Assembly (NCBI RefSeq): GCF_000227745.2
Contig: NC_018012.1
Span: 4,151,412-4,215,411 of the forward strand
Length of the DNA stretch: 64,000 bases
DNA from: Thiocystis violascens DSM 198
GTDB lineage: Bacteria; Pseudomonadota; Gammaproteobacteria; Chromatiales; Chromatiaceae
Reading direction: 5' to 3'
Of this stretch, positions 54,037-62,879 are shown in pieces. The position numbers were made by a program, and so were the translations under genes. The notes beneath the pieces are model-generated. The model saw nothing but the letters and a program-made list of their open reading frames with translations, searched no databases and was not told the origin of the DNA. How positions within the stretch are numbered: the stretch's first letter is position 1; every line of letters starts with the position of its first letter.

Positions 54037-54117
54037 GGAGGATTAAACGTTTTAATGACAACTGACAGCTGACAACATTAGGATCGACAAACCGAATCTC
54101 TGTCTCCGATCATCGCC

Positions 54118-54675
54118 ATGAAACGAACCACTGCCGCACCGATCTGTCTGCTGCTGATCTTTGCCACCCCGACCTGGGCGGGCGAGAACAACTTTGTCCT
54201 GGATCCGGAACCGCCCAGCCCTACCTATCTGGAATCGGGCAAGGCCTGGCGGGAAACGATGACACCGTTGCCGCCTTGGCCCCAGGATGCGGATCTGATC
54301 GAGTTCGAGCCGGACGGGCCGTCGGCTGGCTTCCGCTATTTCATCGACGGCAAACACCTTGGCGTGGGCGCCGATCAGGTGGTGCGCTACACCCTGGTCG
54401 TCGAAAGTCGGAACGGGGGACGCAATCTCTCCTATGAAGGGATTCGCTGCACGCCCAATGGGCAATACAAGGTTTTCGCCTATGGCTCGGGCGGGCAATT
54501 CACTCCTTTGGAGGGTGCCGACTGGCAACCCATCGCCGAACGTTATCGCCACGAACTCTGGGGCTTTCATTTCTGCGTGCCGCGCGGATTCCAGCCACGA
54601 CTCAAGAAGGACATGATCCGCTCGCTGACCGGCCACACCGCGTCGCGAGAACTTTCCGGTTTCCAGGCCGACTGA
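54118..54675 (+). CDS. CNP1-like family secreted protein
   Basis: A 185-residue periplasmic protein with a signal peptide (MKRTTAAPICLLLIFATPTWA). The mature part belongs to the CNP1-like family of beta- and gammaproteobacteria: the region WRETMTPLPPWPQDADLIEFEPDGPSAGFRYFIDG, then GIRCTPNGQYKVFAYG and ELWGFHFCVPRG. Two Cys may form a disulphide. The family has no known function. It lies about 100 bases before prlC on the same strand. Confidence 0.85.
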   Translation: MKRTTAAPICLLLIFATPTWAGENNFVLDPEPPSPTYLESGKAWRETMTPLPPWPQDADLIEFEPDGPSAGFRYFIDGKHLGVGADQVVRYTLVVESRNGGRNLSYEGIRCTPNGQYKVFAYGSGGQFTPLEGADWQPIAERYRHELWGFHFCVPRGFQPRLKKDMIRSLTGHTASRELSGFQAD

Positions 54676-54773
54676 CCGCGCGTGCTCCCCAGTTGAAGAT
54701 CGACCAATGACCCCGCACTCTTTCGATTGGCGCCGAGCCCCGATTCAATCCACCGACCACCGATGATGAGCCC

Positions 54774-56807
54774 ATGTCAAACCCACTGATCGACCAACCC
54801 GGCCTGCCGGCCTTTTCCCAGATTCGCCCCGAGCACGTCGAGCCTGCCATCGATGCGCGGCTAGCGGCCTGCCGGGATCGGATCGAGCATTTGACCCGCG
54901 AGGTCGCGGTGCCGACCTGGGAGAATTTCGTCGAACCGCTGGATGAAGCGGACGACCTCCTGAACCGCGCCTGGTCACCGGTCGGCCATCTCAACGGCGT
55001 CCTCAACAGCGACGAACTGCGCGCGGCCTATAACGCCTGTCTGCCCAAGCTCAGCGACTATGGCACCGAGGTCGGCCAGAACGAGGATCTGTTCAAAGCC
55101 TATCAGGCGGTCGCGGCGCAGGAGCATCTGAACCCGGCCCAACGCAAGCTGCTGGAGAACGCGCTGCGCGACTTCCATCTTTCCGGCGTCGACCTGCCCG
55201 CGGACAAAAAGGCGCGCTACAAGGCCATCAGTCAGGAGATGTCGCAGCTCACCAGCAAATTTTCCGAGAACGTGCTCGATGCCACCAACGCCTGGAGCAA
55301 GCTGATCGAGGATCCGGCGCTGCTCTCCGGTCTGCCCGAATCGGCCTTGGGTCTCGCCCGCCAGAACGCCCAGCAGCAGAATAAGGATGGATGGCTGTTC
55401 ACGCTCGACATGCCGTATTACATCCCGGTCATGACCTACGCGGACGATCGCGATCTGCGCTTCGAGATGTACCAAGCCTTCAGCACCCGCGCCTCGGACC
55501 AGGGACCGCACGCCGGTCAGTGGGACAATAGCGAGAACCTGGAACGCATCCTGGCGCTGCGTCACGAGGTCGCTCAACTGCTCGGTTTCGCGAATTACGC
55601 CGAACGCTCGCTGGCGACCAAGATGGCGCGCTCGCCCGAGGACGTGCTCGCCTTCCTCAACGATCTGGCCGAGCGTTCGGTGGAGCAGGCGCGCCGCGAA
55701 CTGGCCGAACTGGAGTCGTTCGCCCGCGAACAGCATGGCGTCGCGGGACTGGAACCCTGGGATGTCGGTTATTACGCGGAGAAACTGCGCGTCCACCGCT
55801 ACCAGATCAGTCAGGAGGAACTGCGTCCCTACTTCCCGGTCTCGCGGGTGTTGACCGGGTTATTTGGTGTCATCGAGCGCCTGTTCGGGGTAAACGTTCA
55901 GGAGGTCGAGGGCTTCGAGACCTATCACCCCGACGTGCGCTTTTTCGAGATCCGCGACGGCGCGTCCGGCGCGCTACGCGGTCAGTTCTATCTCGACCCC
56001 TTTGCCCGTCAGAACAAACGCGGCGGCGCCTGGATGGATGTCTGCACCAACCGCATGCACAGCACCTGCTGCGATCAGATTCCCGTGGCCTATCTGGTCT
56101 GCAACTTCACGCCGCCGGTCGGGGACCAGCCCTCGCTGCTGACTCATCAGGAGGTCACGACGCTCTTCCATGAGTTCGGCCATGGGCTGCATCATCTGCT
56201 GACCAAGGTCGATTATCCGGGCGTCGCCGGGATCAATGGGGTTCCCTGGGACGCGGTGGAACTGCCGAGTCAGTTCCTGGAAAACTGGTGCTGGGAGCGC
56301 GAATCGCTCGCTCTGTTCGCGGCCCATTGGGAGACCGGCGAGCCGCTCCCGGAGGATCTCTACGGACGCATGATCGCCGCGAAGAATTTCCAGTCGGCCA
56401 TGCAGATGGTGCGTCAACTGGAGTTCGCGCTGTTCGACTTCCGCGTCCATCTGGAATACGACCCCGCCCAGGGCGGACGCATCGCCGAGATCATCGAGCA
56501 GGTGCGCGACCAGGTCGCGGTCATTCGCCCGCCCGCTTTCAATCGCTTCGCCCACGGCTTCTCGCACATCTTCGCGGGCGGTTACGCGGCCGGCTATTAC
56601 AGCTATAAATGGGCCGAGGTGCTGTCGGCGGACGCCTTCTCGCTGTTCGAGGAAAAGGGCGTGTTCGATCCCGAGACCGGGCGTTCCTTCCGCGAGAACA
56701 TCCTGGAGAAAGGCGGTTCGGAGGATGCCATGGTGCTCTATATCAACTTTCGCGGGCGCGAGCCGAATACCGATGCGTTGTTGCGGCATTCGGGCATCGC
56801 GGCTTGA
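54774..56807 (+). CDS. prlC: Oligopeptidase A
   Basis: Cytoplasmic M3-family zinc metallopeptidase of 677 residues that degrades oligopeptides and signal peptides. The zinc motif is H466-E467-F-G-H470 (TTLFHEFGHGLHHLL), and the third ligand Glu comes in the downstream helix PSQFLENWCWE. C-terminal FSHIFAGGYAAGYYSYKWAEVLSADAF is the typical substrate-binding loop. N-terminal NPLIDQPGLPAFSQIRPEHVEPAI is the standard opening. In E. coli it is followed by a methyltransferase gene (rsmJ); here a different methyltransferase follows 170 bases later. Confidence 0.97.
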   Translation: MSNPLIDQPGLPAFSQIRPEHVEPAIDARLAACRDRIEHLTREVAVPTWENFVEPLDEADDLLNRAWSPVGHLNGVLNSDELRAAYNACLPKLSDYGTEVGQNEDLFKAYQAVAAQEHLNPAQRKLLENALRDFHLSGVDLPADKKARYKAISQEMSQLTSKFSENVLDATNAWSKLIEDPALLSGLPESALGLARQNAQQQNKDGWLFTLDMPYYIPVMTYADDRDLRFEMYQAFSTRASDQGPHAGQWDNSENLERILALRHEVAQLLGFANYAERSLATKMARSPEDVLAFLNDLAERSVEQARRELAELESFAREQHGVAGLEPWDVGYYAEKLRVHRYQISQEELRPYFPVSRVLTGLFGVIERLFGVNVQEVEGFETYHPDVRFFEIRDGASGALRGQFYLDPFARQNKRGGAWMDVCTNRMHSTCCDQIPVAYLVCNFTPPVGDQPSLLTHQEVTTLFHEFGHGLHHLLTKVDYPGVAGINGVPWDAVELPSQFLENWCWERESLALFAAHWETGEPLPEDLYGRMIAAKNFQSAMQMVRQLEFALFDFRVHLEYDPAQGGRIAEIIEQVRDQVAVIRPPAFNRFAHGFSHIFAGGYAAGYYSYKWAEVLSADAFSLFEEKGVFDPETGRSFRENILEKGGSEDAMVLYINFRGREPNTDALLRHSGIAA

Positions 56808-56980
56808 GTGGCCGTATCGCATTCTGAGCCATCAGCCGCCAGATGATGGCTAATCGCGGCTGAGGCCGCTCCTACGCTTGAGTATAGAGCCGATCCGTAG
56901 ATGGGCGAAGCGCAGCCTATCAGTCATCAGGTGAAGCTCGACCCTATCGAATAGAGCGCTACCCTCAGTCGAGTCAGGCC

Positions 56981-57745
56981 ATGCCACAGTTTCAGGATCA
57001 CTTTGCTCCAGTCGCCGCTACCTATGCCAGCGCCCGCCCTAGTTATCCGCCGCTCCTGTTCGCGTGGCTCGCCAAAACCTGTTCCGCGCGTGACCTGGTC
57101 TGGGACTGCGCCACAGGCAATGGTCAGGCCGCCGTCGCCCTAGGGGACTGGTTTACGCGCGTCATCGCCACCGATGCCAGCAGCGAGCAGCTCGTCCACG
57201 CTCAACCGCATGACCGTGTCATCTATCGCCGGACTTCTGCCGAGGACAGCGGATTGCGTGATGCGTCCGTGGATCTGATCACGGTTGCCCAAGCTTTGCA
57301 TTGGTTCGACCTCCCGCGCTTTCATCGCGAAGTGCGGCGCGTCCTCAAGCCCAATGGACTGTTCGCCGCATGGAGTTACGGCAGACTCCGAATCGACGAT
57401 CCGGCGGTGGATCGGTTCTTTCAGTCATTCTACAGCGAGACCCTGAGCGCTTATTGGCCGGCTGAACGCCATCACGTTGAAACGGGTTACCGCGATCTGG
57501 CGTTTCCGCTCCGACTGCAGCCTGTTCCGACCTTCACCATGACGGACGGCTGGACGTGCGGGCAGGTGTTCGGCTATGTGCGTAGCTGGTCCGCGACCGC
57601 CAAATTGTGTGAAGCGCGCGGCGAGGTCGCCATGGATTCGTTCATCGCGCGTTTGCTCCAAATTTGGGGCGACCCAGAGCGAACATGTGTGGTTACCTGG
57701 CCGCTCACGATCCTGGTCGGCCATCCGCTCGATGATTCAATTTGA
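56981..57745 (+). CDS. Class I SAM-dependent methyltransferase
   Basis: A 254-residue methyltransferase of the Methyltransf_11/25 type. Motif I is LVWDCATGNGQAAVALG, followed by VIATDASSEQL (acidic residue binding the SAM ribose), VDLITVAQALHWFDL (motif II) and RRVLKPNGLFAAWSYG (motif III). It is similar to small-molecule methyltransferases such as YcgJ or trans-aconitate-like enzymes; the substrate is unknown. Spacing of 170 bases to prlC and ubiD on either side suggests its own promoter. Confidence 0.9.
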   Translation: MPQFQDHFAPVAATYASARPSYPPLLFAWLAKTCSARDLVWDCATGNGQAAVALGDWFTRVIATDASSEQLVHAQPHDRVIYRRTSAEDSGLRDASVDLITVAQALHWFDLPRFHREVRRVLKPNGLFAAWSYGRLRIDDPAVDRFFQSFYSETLSAYWPAERHHVETGYRDLAFPLRLQPVPTFTMTDGWTCGQVFGYVRSWSATAKLCEARGEVAMDSFIARLLQIWGDPERTCVVTWPLTILVGHPLDDSI

Positions 57746-57914
57746 TTGCCGCCGCGCTGGCGTCTAACGAATCGAGCGTGGCAGGATACGGCGAGAAACA
57801 AACCACATCAAATCACCTTTGAATACAATGCCGTCTTTGAGAAGACACGGAATGAGCAGTTCAATCACAGGCTGATCGTTTTCTAAAATTACCTGAAAAG
57901 AGCCACGCACCAAG

Positions 57915-59393
57915 ATGCAATACCGCGATCTGCGCGACTTCATCGACCAACTCGAACAACGCGGCGAACTCCAGCGCGTCCGAATCGAGGTCGATCCCTA
58001 TCTGGAAATCACCGAAATCTGCGACCGCACGCTGCGCGCGGGCGGCCCGGCACTGCTGTTCGAGCGACCGAAGGGGTCAAAAATCCCGCTGCTCGGCAAT
58101 CTTTTCGGCACGCCCAAGCGGGTTGCGCTCGGCATGGGCGAGGAATCGGTGGAGGCGCTGCGCGAGGTCGGTAAACTGCTGGCCTTTCTGAAAGAACCCG
58201 ACCCGCCCAAGGGCATGAAAGAAGCCTGGCGGACCCTACCGATCTTCAAGAAGGTGCTGGACATGGCCCCCAAGATCAGGCGCAATCCAGCCTGTCAGGA
58301 GGTCAATTTCACCGGAAACGCGGTCGATCTGGACCGCCTGCCCATCCAGCATTGCTGGCCGGGCGACGTGGGGCGGCTGATCACCTGGGGTCTGGTCGTC
58401 ACCCGTGGCCCGGAGAAGCCGCGTCAGAATCTCGGGATCTACCGGATGCAGGTGATCGGGCGCAACCGGGTCATCATGCGCTGGCTCTCGCATCGCGGCG
58501 GTGCGCTCGACTACCGCGACTGGCAGCGCGCCCATCCCGGCCAGCCCTTCCCTGTGGCGGTCGCGCTGGGCGCCGATCCGGCGACCATCCTCGGGGCGGT
58601 CACGCCAATCCCGGATACGCTGTCGGAATATGCCTTCGCGGGTCTGCTGCGCGGCAGTCGCACCGAACTGGCCAATTGTCAGGAATCGGATCTCCAGGTT
58701 CCGGCCAGCGCCGAAATCGTGCTGGAGGGTCATATCCATCCCGACGATCTGGCACCCGAGGGTCCGTTCGGCGACCATACCGGCTATTACAACGAGGTCG
58801 ATCAGTTTCCGGTCTTCACCATCGCGCGCATCACCCAGCGCCAGAACCCCATCTATCACAGCACCTATACCGGACGCCCGCCAGACGAGCCGGCGATTCT
58901 CGGCGTCGCACTGAACGAAGTCTTCGTCCCTATCCTGCAAAAGCAGTTTCCTGAGATCGCGGATTTCTATCTGCCGCCAGAAGGCTGCTCCTACCGGCTG
59001 GCGGTGGTCAGCATCCGCAAGCAATATCCGGGACACGCCAAGCGGGTGATGATGGGCGTCTGGTCCTTTCTGCGTCAGTTCATGTACACCAAATTTGTCA
59101 TCGTGGTGGACGACGACATCTGCACGCGCGACTGGAAGGACGTGATCTGGGCCATGACCACGCGCATGGATCCGGCGCGCGACACGGTGACGGTGGAGAA
59201 CACCCCGATCGACTATCTGGATTTCGCCTCGCCGGTCTCGGGGCTGGGCTCGAAGATCGGCTTCGACGCGACGAACAAATGGCCGGGCGAGACGACCCGC
59301 GAATGGGGTCAGCCGATTCGCATGGACGATGCCGTGCGGGAGCGGGTCGATCGGATCTGGGATGCGCTAGGCATCCCGTTGAATCGCGGTTAA
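57915..59393 (+). CDS. ubiD: 3-octaprenyl-4-hydroxybenzoate carboxy-lyase UbiD
   Basis: A 492-residue prenylated-FMN decarboxylase in ubiquinone synthesis. Typical sequences are YRDLRDFIDQLEQRGELQRV at the start, the prFMN region NLGIYRMQVIGRNRVIMRWLSHRGGA, the catalytic E-x-P-FGDHTGYY (LAPEGPFGDHTGYYNEVDQF) and the metal-binding Glu and Asp residues around VDDDICTRDWKDV. The Arg-Glu-Glu triad of the family appears complete. UbiX, which makes the cofactor, is not in the window. An Fe-S flavin reductase is encoded 2.5 kb downstream. Confidence 0.97.
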   Translation: MQYRDLRDFIDQLEQRGELQRVRIEVDPYLEITEICDRTLRAGGPALLFERPKGSKIPLLGNLFGTPKRVALGMGEESVEALREVGKLLAFLKEPDPPKGMKEAWRTLPIFKKVLDMAPKIRRNPACQEVNFTGNAVDLDRLPIQHCWPGDVGRLITWGLVVTRGPEKPRQNLGIYRMQVIGRNRVIMRWLSHRGGALDYRDWQRAHPGQPFPVAVALGADPATILGAVTPIPDTLSEYAFAGLLRGSRTELANCQESDLQVPASAEIVLEGHIHPDDLAPEGPFGDHTGYYNEVDQFPVFTIARITQRQNPIYHSTYTGRPPDEPAILGVALNEVFVPILQKQFPEIADFYLPPEGCSYRLAVVSIRKQYPGHAKRVMMGVWSFLRQFMYTKFVIVVDDDICTRDWKDVIWAMTTRMDPARDTVTVENTPIDYLDFASPVSGLGSKIGFDATNKWPGETTREWGQPIRMDDAVRERVDRIWDALGIPLNRG

Positions 59394-59406
59394 GACCAAC
59401 CGAACC

Positions 59407-59685
59407 TCAATAGCGCCCGCCGCCTCCGCCCCGCGGACGTTCGGCGCGCGGGCGCGCCTCGTTAACGGTCAGCTTGCGGCCTTTCATGTCGGTTTCATTC
59501 AGCGCCTTAATCGCGGCGGCGGCTTCGGCATTGTTGGGCATCTCCACGAAACCGAAGCCCTTGGATTGACCGGAAAACTTATCCTTGATCACCTCCGCGG
59601 CCGCCAACTCGCCATACTCTCCGAAAATGTCCCGCAAATCATCGTCGGCTACGCTATAGGGTAAATTACCTACGTAAATCCTCAT
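59407..59685 (-). CDS. RRM-domain RNA-binding protein
   Basis: A 92-residue protein that is one RNA recognition motif: RNP2 IYVGNL at residues 2-7, RNP1 KGFGFVEM near 41-48, and a short C-terminal Arg/Gly tail (RAERPRGGGGGRY). Such proteins are common in cyanobacteria and some proteobacteria, often cold-inducible, and bind single-stranded RNA. The start is the ATG at 59685 (MRIYVGNL). The long region before it may be a regulatory leader. Confidence 0.95.
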   Translation of the reverse strand: MRIYVGNLPYSVADDDLRDIFGEYGELAAAEVIKDKFSGQSKGFGFVEMPNNAEAAAAIKALNETDMKGRKLTVNEARPRAERPRGGGGGRY

Positions 59686-60068
59686 CGCTGTTTCTCGTGC
59701 TCGCGTGCGTTGATCGGACGAATACTGCCGGGGGGCCAACACACAAGCCGACTCGACAGCGAACGACTGGACCCCGAGACGGGCTCGCGGCAGGGTAGAT
59801 TGCGTTCGCGCTGACCGCCGTCAGGCACAGGATAAAAACGAAACCCGTAACAATGGAACTGACGACAGTCTTCGACAATCCAGAAACGATGGCAATCGCC
59901 GCGTTTGACACTGATGGAAAGCTAGTGGATCAAATGCAGTGCGTCAACGGACTCGGAAAAAAACCTTGCTCCGGATGCGAATTTCGGTGTTCCGAATTCC
60001 AATCGGCGATGTAGACAGATGGCGAAGGCAGGCAACTCTTGGGGAACCAAGAGTTGCCTGCGGATAAG
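59686..60068. other. Long region upstream of the RRM gene
   Basis: About 380 bases between two leftward genes. It should carry the RRM promoter and perhaps a structured leader. A frame at 59666-59911 (minus) begins with a signal-peptide-like stretch (MSNAAIAIVSGLSKTVVSSI ... ALSANA-like), but its second half is low-complexity and it overlaps the RRM start, so I do not list it as a gene. The hairpin at 60029-60060 is at the right end. Confidence 0.5.
60029..60060 (-). terminator. Perfect 14-bp hairpin after the glycine-zipper gene
   Basis: CAGGCAACTCTTGG and CCAAGAGTTGCCTG pair without mismatch around the tetraloop GGAA. It lies eight bases after the stop of the leftward lipoprotein gene at 60069. 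It lacks a T-run, so it may be a Rho-assisted terminator or an mRNA 3'-end stabiliser. Confidence 0.65.
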
Positions 60069-60305
60069 TCAGTCGAAGCTGCCGCGCTGGTGCTCATCGA
60101 AAAGCACCCCGCCCAAGGCGCCCACACCGGCGCCGATGAGCGCGCCGGAGCCGGCGTTGCCGCTGAATGAACCGATAATGGCGCCCGAGGCGGCGCCAAT
60201 GCCCACGCCGCTCGCGGTGCGCGAACGCGAGGTGCTGCCGCAGCCGACAATCGTCAGGGCGAAGGCCGCGACGAACAGTGGAATGGCGATGGTCTTGCTG
60301 GTCAT
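60069..60305 (-). CDS. Glycine-zipper lipoprotein (paralogue)
   Basis: A 78-residue protein laid out like the one at 10993-11229: lipoprotein signal peptide with lipobox VGC (Cys22), a SRSRTASG linker, then a glycine zipper (GIGAASGAIIGSFSGNAGSGALIGAGVGALGG) and a short charged tail. It is probably anchored in a membrane by its lipid. The two paralogues are equal in length but differ outside the zipper. Role unknown. Confidence 0.82.
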   Translation of the reverse strand: MTSKTIAIPLFVAAFALTIVGCGSTSRSRTASGVGIGAASGAIIGSFSGNAGSGALIGAGVGALGGVLFDEHQRGSFD

Positions 60306-60376
60306 GACTTGTTTCTCTCTACCTTAAAAGTGACTCGATTTCGGGTGAAGCGGTCCCAGGGTCGCGACGATGGCGC

Positions 60377-60775
60377 TTATTTGCAGGGATGCTTCTCGGC
60401 CAAGGCCCGGACCAGTCCGACCACCGGCATCTCCTGCATGCGCTGGGCGTTGGCGGCATTCTTGCGCGCCCAGTCAAGGAAGAGCGTGCGCGCGCCCTCA
60501 ATGGTCGCGCCCTTGGGGTAACAAATCAGCCGTTTCATCGACTTGCGATCCGAAATCGCATCGTGATACTGCACCGTCGCCTCGATGAAGGCACGGCAGG
60601 CATAGACGGCGGGCAGGGAAGACTCCTCTTTCGGATCCACCGAACAAACCTGATAGAGGTCTTCGGTCGTCTCGTAATTGAAGTTGGATTCCTGCAAGGC
60701 GCTTGCGGGCAGCGCATAGACGGCGGCCGCGAAAAACGCGGTCAGTGACATCGCGGGAAGGCGGAGAACGCTCAT
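60377..60775 (-). CDS. Rap1a/Tai family immunity-like protein
   Basis: A 132-residue periplasmic protein. A signal peptide (to ALPASA) is followed by NYETTEDLYQVCSVDPKEESSLPAVYACRAFIEATVQYHDAI and CYPKGATIEGARTLFLDW, ending ALAEKHPCK. The four Cys and the general plan fit the Rap1a/Tai family, whose founders neutralise type VI secretion amidase effectors. No T6SS or effector gene is nearby, so it may be an orphan immunity gene or serve another purpose. It is convergent with nothing and follows the SDR gene on the same strand. Confidence 0.8.
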   Translation of the reverse strand: MSVLRLPAMSLTAFFAAAVYALPASALQESNFNYETTEDLYQVCSVDPKEESSLPAVYACRAFIEATVQYHDAISDRKSMKRLICYPKGATIEGARTLFLDWARKNAANAQRMQEMPVVGLVRALAEKHPCK

Positions 60776-60830
60776 GGTGATTGGTTCCTTTTGTGTTTAG
60801 ACCGTCAAGGGTTATGCAAACAGACTCATC

Positions 60831-61700
60831 TTAAAACACCCCTCGCAGACCGTCCGCAAGGGTGGGATAACGAAACGCGACACCCAGTTCCTCGCGCAGT
60901 TTGCGATTGGAGAGACGCCGCGATTCGGCCAGATAGGACAGCATCCCGGCCGAGAGCCGTTCGGATGCCTCGGCCAAGGAAAGACAGGGCGGACGCGGTA
61001 GGCCCGCGGCATCGGCCACCGCGAGAAAATAGTCGGTCATGGTGCTTGGCGCGCCGTCGCAGGCATTATAGACAGCGCCATCGGCGCCCTTTTCCATCGC
61101 CGCGAGACACACGCTCACCAGATCCTCGACATGAATCCGGTTGGTGTAGGGCGCTTCCTCGACCCGCACCAGTGGCGCGCCTTGGCGGATGCGCTCCAGG
61201 GGCAGGCGATCCGGTCCATAGATGCCGGCCACCCGCAGGATGACCAATTCGCCGCCGCTGGCCTGGCTCCAGGCACGCAATGCCTGCTCGGCATCCCAGC
61301 GTCGGCGCGAACGATCCGCCGTCGGTTGGGCGGGACGGGTCTCGTCGACCCAGCCGCCCTGACAGTCGCCGTAAACGCCGGTGGTGCTGATATAGACGAT
61401 GCGTCGCGGCTGGCCGGCCTGCTCGAACGACGCGATCAAGCGACGGGTTCGCGGATCCTCCACGCCCTGCTCCGGCGGCGGGGCCAGATGGAAGAGTTCA
61501 GCGCCCGCCATGGCAAGCCCGAGTTCGCTCAGGTCATCCTTGAACAGGTCATAACGCCGAGCGGGAACGCCAGCCGCGACAAGTCTTGCCAGACCCGCCT
61601 CGCTGCGCGTCAATCCAATGGCGCTTGCGCCCCGGTCCAGGGATTGTCGAGCCAGCCGCGTACCCACATATCCACAACCGACGATGATTGTTTGTGCCAT
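60831..61700 (-). CDS. NAD-dependent epimerase/dehydratase-like SDR (YeeZ type)
   Basis: A 289-residue extended SDR. The N-terminal Rossmann motif is IIVGCGYVGTRLARQ (GxGxxG, the atypical form). It is followed by VYISTTGVYGDCQGGWVDET, where YGD replaces the usual YxxxK catalytic tyrosine loop, and ILRVAGIYGPDRLPLERI. It resembles E. coli YeeZ, whose substrate is not known. It is divergent from the Fe-S reductase gene with a 165-base gap between. Confidence 0.88.
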   Translation of the reverse strand: MAQTIIVGCGYVGTRLARQSLDRGASAIGLTRSEAGLARLVAAGVPARRYDLFKDDLSELGLAMAGAELFHLAPPPEQGVEDPRTRRLIASFEQAGQPRRIVYISTTGVYGDCQGGWVDETRPAQPTADRSRRRWDAEQALRAWSQASGGELVILRVAGIYGPDRLPLERIRQGAPLVRVEEAPYTNRIHVEDLVSVCLAAMEKGADGAVYNACDGAPSTMTDYFLAVADAAGLPRPPCLSLAEASERLSAGMLSYLAESRRLSNRKLREELGVAFRYPTLADGLRGVF

Positions 61701-61865
61701 AGAGTCAATCCGCCATCAAAATCCATCAGGCAAACCAGTAGGGAAGCGTCCCGACCGAACCGCGTTTTACGCCACCAACGCGCCCCCCGCGCAACCGGTT
61801 TGCCGAACAACCACCGATTCGATTGGGTATATCGGGGGTCTTCCACCAGAATTACAAGAGACGCG

Positions 61866-62879
61866 ATGAGATTCAAAATTCAGATCGAGTCAGACGACCG
61901 AACCTTCGAAGCCGATCCGGGCGAAACGCTGTTGTCCGCCGCGCTGCGCCAGGGGGTCGGTCTGCCCTATGGCTGTCGCAACGGCCAATGCGGATCCTGC
62001 GCGGCCCAGCTTCTGGCCGGCTCGATCCGGTATCCCAGCGGTCAGACCGAGGGGCTGGAAGGCAAACCGGCGGGCACCTGTCTTACCTGCCAGGCGGTGG
62101 CCGAGTCGGATTTGCGCCTGGCGGTCACTCGGATCCGGACCGCCGCCATGATCGAGGTCCGCACCCTGCCCTGTCGCGTGGACCGCCTGGAGCGTCTCAA
62201 TCACGATGTCACGCGGCTGTTTCTGAAACTCCCCGAGCAGCAGCGATTGCCCTTCATGGCCGGCCAGTATCTGGAGTTCGTCCTGAGCGACGGGCGCCTA
62301 CGCGCCTTTTCCATCGCCAACGCGCCGCACGACGACGCATTCATCGAACTCCATGTGCGCCAGGTGCCGGGCGGCGAGTTCACCGACTTCGTCTTCGATG
62401 GCCTGCGCGAGAAGGCCATCCTGCGCATTCAGGGACCGCTCGGGAGCTTCGTGCTGCGCGAGGAATCCGCGCGGCCCATGCTCCTGATCGGCGGCGGCAC
62501 CGGTTTCGCACCGCTGAAGGGGATGATCGAGCATGCGCTCCATGTCGGCATCCAGCGTTCGATCCGGCTCTACTGGGGCGTGCGCTCGCGGCGCGATCTC
62601 TATCTGGCCGAACTGCCCGCGACCTGGAGCCAGCGGCACCCCGATTTCCGCTTTACCCCGGTACTGTCCGAGCCGGACCCGGACTGGAGCGGGCGCACCG
62701 GCTTCGTGCATGAGGCGGTGCTCGCCGATCATCCCGATCTGGATCGCTTCGATGTCTATCTGAGCGGCCCGCCGGTCATGGTCGAGGCCGGACGCGCCGC
62801 CTTCGCGGCGCGCGGACTCGGCATGGACCAGATGTTCTCCGACGCCTTTACCTATGCGGCGGACGGCAAGCGCCCATAA
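61866..62879 (+). CDS. 2Fe-2S/FAD oxidoreductase (CDP-6-deoxyglucoseen reductase-like)
   Basis: A 337-residue cytoplasmic electron-transfer flavoprotein. The plant-type ferredoxin domain at residues 1-90 has ligands in CRNGQCGSCAAQLL and CLTC. The FAD domain has the RAFSIANAP motif (RxYS type), and the NAD(P) domain has LLIGGGTGFAPLKGM and the terminal YLSGPPVMV. Homologues are annotated CDP-6-deoxy-delta-3,4-glucoseen reductase and are found near ubiD in gammaproteobacteria, so it could be the flavin reductase that serves UbiX/UbiD, like E. coli Fre. That link is inference. Start ATG 61866, just after an AAGAGACGCG RBS. Confidence 0.92.
   Translation: MRFKIQIESDDRTFEADPGETLLSAALRQGVGLPYGCRNGQCGSCAAQLLAGSIRYPSGQTEGLEGKPAGTCLTCQAVAESDLRLAVTRIRTAAMIEVRTLPCRVDRLERLNHDVTRLFLKLPEQQRLPFMAGQYLEFVLSDGRLRAFSIANAPHDDAFIELHVRQVPGGEFTDFVFDGLREKAILRIQGPLGSFVLREESARPMLLIGGGTGFAPLKGMIEHALHVGIQRSIRLYWGVRSRRDLYLAELPATWSQRHPDFRFTPVLSEPDPDWSGRTGFVHEAVLADHPDLDRFDVYLSGPPVMVEAGRAAFAARGLGMDQMFSDAFTYAADGKRP

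Noticed and set aside
59666..59911. Frame of 81 codons with a signal-like N-terminus before the RRM gene
   Set aside because: The first 35 residues resemble a signal peptide, but the rest is low-complexity and it overlaps the RRM start; not enough to call a gene.
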